In this document: positions 17,459-23,223 of the stretch, one piece after another | Layout of the letters: each line of letters opens with the position of its first letter | Position numbering within the stretch: position 1 is the first letter of the stretch | NCBI GenBank assembly: GCA_020636275.1 | Contig: JACJYD010000001.1 | Span: forward strand, 1,116,001-1,180,000 | Origin: Lewinellaceae bacterium | Lineage (GTDB): Bacteria > Bacteroidota > Bacteroidia > Chitinophagales > Saprospiraceae | DNA length: 64,000 nucleotides | Direction: 5' to 3' | Made by a program: the position numbers and the translations under genes | Notes under the pieces: model-generated | Seen by the model: only the letters and a program-made list of their open reading frames with translations | Told to the model about the DNA's origin: nothing | The model's database searches: none

Positions 17459-17935
17459 GTGGGTAAAAAGAAATTTAAAGACGGTCTGGAAAGCCTCTTC
17501 CGGGATGCCCAGGAAGAAGCCAAAAACACGCCTCTGGTGGTCGAAACCGAGCAGGCGCCTGAAAAGCCGTCTGGAAGATCCTCCGGGAAACACTTCTCCG
17601 ATGAGCTCGAACAGTTCTTCCAGGAAGCCCTCCAGGAGAGCATCCAGGATGGATTGTCTACGCCTAAAGCCGCAAATCCCGATCCCGCCCCGGCTACACG
17701 CCGGCCGGCTAAACCCAAAGACGGCCTGGATGCCCTCATCCGCCGCACCATCGAATCGAGCGAAATGGACCTCCGCTACGACGAGAACAGAAAACGGATC
17801 GCGTTTTCTTTCGAGAAAGAAAATCTGGAAAAACTCAAAAAGATCGCCCGGCTGGAAAAAACCCTCCTCAAGGATATGATCGCCCGCGTCGTGGCCGACT
17901 ACATCCGGGAATACGAACAAAATAATAAATTGTAG
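17459..17935 (+). CDS. Putative ParB-like partner: ribbon-helix-helix-type protein with GLxxLF motifs
   Basis: The start is GTG at 17459; an ATG ten bases upstream is in another frame and stops quickly. The 158-residue product has three parts. The N-terminus KKKFKDGLESLF resembles the ParA-activating N-terminus of ParB (GxGLxALI). A charged linker follows and contains a second copy, PKDGLDALI (about residues 90-98). The C-terminal 50 residues are basic and helical (ISFxFEKENLEKLKKIARLEK-like pattern, then LLKDMIARVVADYI), resembling a ribbon-helix-helix DNA-binding domain. I infer that it couples parA to DNA. Canonical ParB motifs are absent. It is followed 2 bp later by the PAP2 gene. Confidence 0.55.
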   Translation: MGKKKFKDGLESLFRDAQEEAKNTPLVVETEQAPEKPSGRSSGKHFSDELEQFFQEALQESIQDGLSTPKAANPDPAPATRRPAKPKDGLDALIRRTIESSEMDLRYDENRKRIAFSFEKENLEKLKKIARLEKTLLKDMIARVVADYIREYEQNNKL

Positions 17936-17937
17936 GA

Positions 17938-18744
17938 ATGTATGTCCTCCGCTCATTTGGAGCCTTGCTCGCATTGACCCTTACCCTGTCTTTGCCCGCT
18001 CAGCCCTATTCCCTGGATTGGAATCGGGAGGCCTGGATCGGAGGCGCGGGTTTGGCAGTAATGGCAGCCGACCTCGGACTGAACCACTCCATGCGGCCTT
18101 TGACCGAAAGCCAGATCGCTCAATTAAACGACCGGACCATCCCCTGGCTGGACCGGGTCGCCGTTTACCGTTTCTCCCCCGCTGCCGGTTTGCGCAGCGA
18201 TATCGCCCAATGGAGTGCCTTTACCATGACGGGCGTGGTGGCGGGCGGACTGCTTCTCCGATCCTGGCGGCAGGACGATCACCCGGCCTTTTTTCGGGAA
18301 GGATTCGTTTTGGCGACGCTGCTGATCGAAACCAACCTGCTCGCCCTCGACGGCACTTATCTGCTGAAAGGCAGTGTGCGCCGGCCGCGGCCCTACGTCT
18401 TTAACCCGGACGTACCGCCGGAGCGCAAACGATCGGCCGAAGACCGCCGTTCCTTCTTCTCCGGGCATACTTCCCTGGCGGCGGCCAATTCCTTTTTTGC
18501 GGCTACGGTCTTTTCCGATTATTTCCCGGAGAGCAAATGGAAACCCCTCGTTTGGGGGCTGGCCATCGGTATTCCCGCCTGGACGGGCGTGGAACGCTGT
18601 CTGGCCGGGAAGCATTTTCCGACCGACGTGCTGAGCGGCTACGCCTTCGGCGCCTTTTGCGGGTGGCTGGTGCCGCGTTTGCACCGCGGTCCGGGCCGGT
18701 TGCAGGTATACCCGGCGCCATTTCGGGTCGAACTTGATTTCTAA
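17938..18744 (+). CDS. Membrane-associated PAP2-family phosphatase
   Basis: This 268-residue protein starts with a signal peptide-like segment (LLALTLTLSLPAQ) and carries the three PAP2 motifs: KGSVRRPRPY (KX6RP-type), FFSGHTSLAAA (SGH, catalytic histidine) and ERCLAGKHFPTDVLSG (SRX5HX3D-type, with E replacing S). All sit between residues about 145 and 240, among hydrophobic segments. PAP2 enzymes dephosphorylate lipid phosphates such as phosphatidic acid, undecaprenyl pyrophosphate or PGP. The substrate cannot be told from the sequence. The start codon lies 2 bp after the previous stop, suggesting cotranscription with parA. Confidence 0.88.
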   Translation: MYVLRSFGALLALTLTLSLPAQPYSLDWNREAWIGGAGLAVMAADLGLNHSMRPLTESQIAQLNDRTIPWLDRVAVYRFSPAAGLRSDIAQWSAFTMTGVVAGGLLLRSWRQDDHPAFFREGFVLATLLIETNLLALDGTYLLKGSVRRPRPYVFNPDVPPERKRSAEDRRSFFSGHTSLAAANSFFAATVFSDYFPESKWKPLVWGLAIGIPAWTGVERCLAGKHFPTDVLSGYAFGAFCGWLVPRLHRGPGRLQVYPAPFRVELDF

Positions 18745-18839
18745 CCCCTCACCGATTAAAAGAATTAGGAAGTTTGCCGTACTTTTAGGGCAGGAACCAA
18801 TGTCGCCCGTCCTCATTTTTTCATCCCTAAAAACGGCAT

Positions 18840-20144
18840 ATGTTATTTCAACCCGACATTGAGACCTTGCCCATCGAAAAGCTTCGCGCCCTCCAAAGCG
18901 AGCGTCTCCGCAACCTGGTCGCCTACGTCTACGACCGAGTTCCCTTTTACAAAAAACAACTCGACGCACACGGGATCAAACCTTCGGATATCAGACACAT
19001 CGGCGATATCCACAAGCTGCCTTTTACCAAAAAGACCGACCTGCGCGACCACTATCCCTTTGATCTCTTTGCCGTTCCGATGTCGCAGGTGATCCGCATC
19101 CACGCATCCAGCGGCACCACGGGCAAACCCACCGTAGTGGGCTATACCCGCAAGGATATCGACCTTTTTTCGGAGGTCGTGGCCCGCTCCCTGGCGGCAT
19201 CGGGCTGCCGGCCGGGTATGAAATTGCAGAATGCCTACGGCTATGGCCTGTTCACCGGCGGTCTGGGCCTGCATTACGGCGCCGAAAAACTGGGCATGGC
19301 CGTTATCCCCGTTTCGGGAGGTATGACCGACCGGCAGATCATGCTGCTGCGCGACTTCCAGCCGGAAGTCATGAGTTGCACGCCCTCCTACGCCCAAACC
19401 CTGGCCGAAGAGTTCGTCAAGCGCAACATCTCCCTCGACTCCATCAACCTGAAGATCGGCATCCTGGGCGCCGAGCCCTGGACGGAGTCCATCCGCAAAC
19501 AAGTGGAGGCCGGACTGGATATCGACGCCGTCAATATCTACGGCCTGAGCGAGATCATCGGCCCGGGCGTGTCGAATGAGGATATCGATGAAAAAGGGAC
19601 GGGAAGCTACATCTGGGAAGACCACTTCTTCCCGGAGATCGTCGACAAAGACACCGGCGAACCTCTGCCGGAAGGCGAGTTCGGCGTACTGACCTTCACG
19701 ACGCTGACCAAGGAGGCCATGCCGCTGCTGCGGTATTGGACCAACGATATCACCAATATCTACTACGAACATTCCCACAAGCGCACTCATATCAAGATGG
19801 GGCCGATCCGCGGCCGCTCGGATGATATGCTCATTATCCGGGGTGTCAACCTGTTCCACACCCAGGTTGAGGAGGTGATCCAGGATTTCCCCGACCTGTC
19901 GCCCTACTACCAGCTGGTCGTAACCCGCGAAGGCAATATGGACGAAGTGGAAGTGCGGGTGGAAACCAGCCCGGACGTAGACCATTCCGAAAATCTCGAC
20001 GGGTTGCGAGGCGGTCTGCGCAAAAAGATCAAGGACAACATCGGCCTTTCGATGAAGATCACCCTGGAAGAGCCCGGCAATATCCCGCGCAGCGAAGGCG
20101 GCAAGCTGGGGCGCATCGTCGATAAACGGAAGGTGTATAGTTGA
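18840..20144 (+). CDS. paaK: Phenylacetate-CoA ligase (PaaK-like)
   Basis: The protein belongs to the AMP-forming acyl-CoA synthetase superfamily, PaaK branch. It has 434 residues, the normal PaaK size. Visible motifs are the phosphate-binding loop HASSGTTGKPTVVGYT (about residues 92-107), YGLSEIIGPGVSNE (about 236-249) and GRSDDMLIIRGVNLFHTQVEEV (about 324-345). It activates phenylacetate or related aryl acids to CoA esters. The next gene encodes a tyrosine phenol-lyase-like enzyme, suggesting aromatic amino-acid catabolism, but no other paa genes are present here. Bacteroidota often carry lone paaK-like genes. Confidence 0.92.
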   Translation: MLFQPDIETLPIEKLRALQSERLRNLVAYVYDRVPFYKKQLDAHGIKPSDIRHIGDIHKLPFTKKTDLRDHYPFDLFAVPMSQVIRIHASSGTTGKPTVVGYTRKDIDLFSEVVARSLAASGCRPGMKLQNAYGYGLFTGGLGLHYGAEKLGMAVIPVSGGMTDRQIMLLRDFQPEVMSCTPSYAQTLAEEFVKRNISLDSINLKIGILGAEPWTESIRKQVEAGLDIDAVNIYGLSEIIGPGVSNEDIDEKGTGSYIWEDHFFPEIVDKDTGEPLPEGEFGVLTFTTLTKEAMPLLRYWTNDITNIYYEHSHKRTHIKMGPIRGRSDDMLIIRGVNLFHTQVEEVIQDFPDLSPYYQLVVTREGNMDEVEVRVETSPDVDHSENLDGLRGGLRKKIKDNIGLSMKITLEEPGNIPRSEGGKLGRIVDKRKVYS

Positions 20145-20183
20145 TAAAGAGGAGAGGCGAATCGGGCCTTCCCTTTTAACCTC

Positions 20184-20222
20184 AAAACCCTGACAAACCA
20201 TGACGTTTGTCAGGGTTTTTCT
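20184..20222 (+). terminator. Intrinsic terminator after paaK
   Basis: Arms AAAACCCTGACAAA and TTTGTCAGGGTTTT enclose CCATGACG and are followed by TTC. It separates paaK from the lyase gene. The TGACAAACGTCATC-type motif recurs a few bases downstream (20242-20256). Confidence 0.8.
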
Positions 20223-20338
20223 TTGAAAAGGAGGCGGAATTGATGACAAACGTCATCTCATATCCCGGTGATGATTCTCAATTTTGGGGCGAAATTCAAA
20301 ACGAGACACTTTACTAATCAAATAAACCCGATATAGTT

Positions 20339-21736
20339 ATGGAAAGGAAAAAAATGCGCAAACGGTCCTGGGCAGAGCCCTACAAGATCAAAATGGTAGA
20401 GCTGGTGCACATGACCTCACGCGAGGAACGGCAAAAAGCACTGGAAGGAGCCGGCTATAACACCTTTTTATTGCGTTCGCGTGATGTATACATCGACTTG
20501 CTCACCGATAGCGGAACCAGCGCGATGAGCGACCGCCAGTGGGCCGGCTTGATGCTGGGCGACGAAGCCTATGCCGGAAGTGAGAACTTCTACCACCTGG
20601 AAGATGCCGTCCGGAAAGTTTACGGATACAAGCATGTCATACCTACTCACCAGGGCCGGGGCGCCGAACACATTCTTTCCAAAATACTGATCAAGCCCGG
20701 CGATATCATTCCCGGGAACATGTATTTCACCACCACCCGCCTGCACCAGGAACTCGCCGGCGGTACCTTCGCCGACATCATTTGCGACGAGGCGCACGAT
20801 GCGGAAAACCTGTTCCCCTTCAAAGGCAATGTAGACCTCAACAAGCTGGAAAACCTGATCAAAACCCACGGGGCGAAGAAGATCCCCTACGTCTCCATCG
20901 CCACTGCCGTGAACATGGCCGGGGGGCAGCCCATTTCCCTGGAAAATCTTCGTCAGTTGCGGGAGTTGACCAAAAAACACGGCATTCTCATCATCCACGA
21001 CATGACGCGGGTGGCGGAAAACGCCTATTTCATCCAGCGCCGGGAGGCGGGTTATGAAAATACACCTATCCGCCAGATCGTCAAGGAGATCTGCTCCCTT
21101 ACCGACGGCGCCACCTTTAGTGGGAAAAAGGACGCCCTGGTCAATATCGGCGGTTTCCTGGCCCTCAACCGGAAAAAAGACTACACCGAAGCCAGCAACC
21201 TGGTGGTCGTGTATGAAGGACTGCATACCTACGGCGGTCTGGCCGGACGCGATATGGAAGCCATGGCCATCGGCATTTACGAATCGGTTCACGACGACCA
21301 CATCCACGCCCGCGTCGGGCAGGTCGAATACCTCGGTCAGCAGCTCATCGACTACGGCGTGCCCATCGTGCAGCCCATCGGCGGACACGGGATCTTCCTC
21401 GACGCCAAGCGCTTTTTGCCGCATCTGAAGCAGAATACTTTCCCCGCCCAGACCCTGGCCGCCGAGATCTACCTCGATTCCGGCGTGCGGACCATGGAAC
21501 GCGGCATCGTCTCCGCCGGCCGTAACAAGAAAACCGGCGACCACAACTACCCCAATCTGGAACTGGTGCGCCTCACCATTCCCCGCCGGGTCTATACCCA
21601 GGCCCATATGGACGTCGTCGCCGAGTCGGTAGAGGATGTTTGGGACAACAGACACAAGATCAAAGGACTGGAGATGGTGTATGAGCCGAAGTACCTGCGG
21701 TTCTTCCAGGCGAGGTTTAAGCCGCTTGGGAAATAA
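20339..21736 (+). CDS. Tyrosine phenol-lyase-like PLP enzyme (tryptophanase family)
   Basis: This family cleaves aromatic amino acids to pyruvate, ammonia and phenol (tyrosine phenol-lyase, TPL) or indole (tryptophanase). The 465 residues resemble TPL more than TnaA. They contain LLTDSGTSAMSDRQWAGLML, MYFTTTRLHQE, SGKKDALVNIGGF (PLP lysine at about residue 263) and GVRTMERGIVSAGR. The MERG arginine, near residue 387, corresponds to the TPL residue that contacts the phenol hydroxyl; TnaA has a hydrophobic residue there. The phenylalanine pair in LRFFQARF is also TPL-like. These comparisons are from memory of the families. Automatic annotation would probably say tryptophanase. Confidence 0.8.
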   Translation: MERKKMRKRSWAEPYKIKMVELVHMTSREERQKALEGAGYNTFLLRSRDVYIDLLTDSGTSAMSDRQWAGLMLGDEAYAGSENFYHLEDAVRKVYGYKHVIPTHQGRGAEHILSKILIKPGDIIPGNMYFTTTRLHQELAGGTFADIICDEAHDAENLFPFKGNVDLNKLENLIKTHGAKKIPYVSIATAVNMAGGQPISLENLRQLRELTKKHGILIIHDMTRVAENAYFIQRREAGYENTPIRQIVKEICSLTDGATFSGKKDALVNIGGFLALNRKKDYTEASNLVVVYEGLHTYGGLAGRDMEAMAIGIYESVHDDHIHARVGQVEYLGQQLIDYGVPIVQPIGGHGIFLDAKRFLPHLKQNTFPAQTLAAEIYLDSGVRTMERGIVSAGRNKKTGDHNYPNLELVRLTIPRRVYTQAHMDVVAESVEDVWDNRHKIKGLEMVYEPKYLRFFQARFKPLGK

Positions 21737-21770
21737 AGTAAGAGCGGGCAAGCGCCCGCTCTTACTTTTT
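21735..21770 (+). terminator. Intrinsic terminator overlapping the lyase stop codon
   Basis: Arms AAAGTAAGAGCGGGC and GCCCGCTCTTACTTT surround AAGC, followed by more T residues. It overlaps the TAA stop codon and lies 17 bp before the next start. Confidence 0.85.
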
Positions 21771-21786
21771 TAAATAACTTGGTGGG

Positions 21787-22899
21787 ATGAAAAAGCTGAA
21801 ATCCCAACTCCAGGAAGAAATAGACGCCGGATTCCTCTACGGCAAACTGGCGGAAGCCCAGGAAGAACCCACCATGGCCCAGGTATTGGCGCAATTGGGG
21901 AAGATCGAGGAAGGCCATGCCAGAAAACTCACGGCCCGGTTCCGGGAAAAAGAGCCGAGCTTTACCCCCCCCGGTCCCAGCCTCCGCGCCCGCACCCAAT
22001 GGCGACTGTCGAAGGTCTTTGGCACGGGCTTCATCATGTCCAATCTGTCGAGCATGGAGCGGGGCATGGCCCGGGCAGCTATTATCCAGAAAGAAAAAGA
22101 AGGCGAACCCATTTCCGGGACGGAACATACCCACCTGCGCATCATCGAGGCCGTGGCTCAACAGCCTTCAACCTCGGTAAGCGGTGGCCTGCTGGCCCGC
22201 TTTGAAGGGCGGCACAAATCCGTGGGCGGCAACGCTCTCCGCGCCGCCGTGCTCGGCGCCAACGACGGGTTGGTCTCCAACATGAGCCTCGTCATGGGCG
22301 TGGCGGGCGCTACGGAAGCTCAAAACGCCATTCTGATCACCGGCCTGGCCGGCTTGCTGGCCGGGGCGATCTCTATGGCCTTGGGCGAATGGCTTTCGGT
22401 ACAAAGTTCCCGGGAACTCTACCTTCGCCAGATCGCCATGGAAGCCGAGGAACTGGAAGCTTCGCCCGAAGAAGAAAAGCGGGAGCTGATCCTGTTGTAC
22501 CAGGCCAAGGGCATGGATGCCGACGAAGCCGAACGCCTCGCCGGCAAAGTGATGAGCGACAAGGAAATCGCCCTCGACACCCTGGTGCGCGAGGAGCTCG
22601 GCATCGACAAGGAAGAGTTGGGCGGTTCGGCATGGGAGGCTGCTTTTGCCTCGTTCTTTTTATTTGCCGTAGGCGCCATCATCCCCGTGTTGCCCTATCT
22701 CTTCATGCAGGGCGGTCCGGTGATGTACGTGAGCCTCGCCTTCAGCGTGGTGGGTTTGTTCGCGATCGGTGCGGCGATCACGCTGTTTACCGGGCGGAGT
22801 ATCTGGTCGTCGGGCGCCCGGCAGGTATTTTTCGGGCTGGCCGCGGCTGCGGTAACTTATGGGATTGGGAAGTTGATTGGGGTGTCGCTGGCGGGGTAG
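21787..22899 (+). CDS. Ferritin-like domain fused to a VIT1/CCC1 iron transporter
   Basis: The 370-residue protein has two parts. Residues 1-140 are helical with rubrerythrin/ferritin-like iron ligands (KSQLQEEIDAGFLYG and KIEEGHARKLTARF). Residues 150-370 form a VIT1/CCC1-type transporter, with GNALRAAVLGANDGLVSNMS and later membrane segments including GAIIPVLPYLF. This arrangement matches membrane-bound ferritin A (MbfA)-type proteins, which export iron and protect against peroxide. That is known for alphaproteobacterial homologues and inferred here. feoAB and a Fur-family gene in the window fit iron homeostasis. The gene is followed by palindromic repeats. Confidence 0.85.
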   Translation: MKKLKSQLQEEIDAGFLYGKLAEAQEEPTMAQVLAQLGKIEEGHARKLTARFREKEPSFTPPGPSLRARTQWRLSKVFGTGFIMSNLSSMERGMARAAIIQKEKEGEPISGTEHTHLRIIEAVAQQPSTSVSGGLLARFEGRHKSVGGNALRAAVLGANDGLVSNMSLVMGVAGATEAQNAILITGLAGLLAGAISMALGEWLSVQSSRELYLRQIAMEAEELEASPEEEKRELILLYQAKGMDADEAERLAGKVMSDKEIALDTLVREELGIDKEELGGSAWEAAFASFFLFAVGAIIPVLPYLFMQGGPVMYVSLAFSVVGLFAIGAAITLFTGRSIWSSGARQVFFGLAAAAVTYGIGKLIGVSLAG

Positions 22900-23223
22900 G
22901 TTGGTCTGAACTGTGATTTATGTGATTGATGGGAGGGCTGTGATTAGGTATTTCCGAGATTCGGAGTTTTGGTCAGGTATTGGTTCGGGTTACCAGCGGT
23001 TTTTAGGGTGATTCATCACAAAAATCAAAGTAATCAAAAGAATCACAAGAATCATAGTTCAGATGATTGTCTGAACTGTGATTTGTGTGATTGGTGTGAT
23101 TAATATGATTTTTTGAAGGGATGGGGTTTGGGATCCGTAGGGAGAGGGATATTTGTTGTGAAAGACAAATTTGATTACCTTCATTCGGACGTTTTCCTGT
23201 TTTGTGCGGTCAAACTAATTACC
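22900..23223. repeat. Palindromic TCTGAACTGTGATT repeat region upstream of the TIR-STAND gene
   Basis: This 324-bp gap has no supported gene. Positions 22905-23063 form one imperfect palindromic unit: it opens TCTGAACTGTGATTTATGTG and closes AATCATAGTTCAGA. A second half-unit (23070-23115) repeats TCTGAACTGTGATTTGTGTG. Related units lie at 26216, 26676, 26763 and 26859, so the TIR-STAND gene is bracketed by them. The remaining 23116-23223 should hold the gene's promoter, but no clear TAnnTTTG site was seen. Confidence 0.8.

Noticed and set aside
18843..20249. A 468-codon minus-strand frame opposite paaK
   Set aside because: PaaK motifs are intact on the plus strand; the other frame has only composition-driven low-complexity sequence.
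20468..21751. A 427-codon minus-strand frame opposite the lyase gene
   Set aside because: It is the shadow of a clear PLP enzyme and has no start context or motif of its own.
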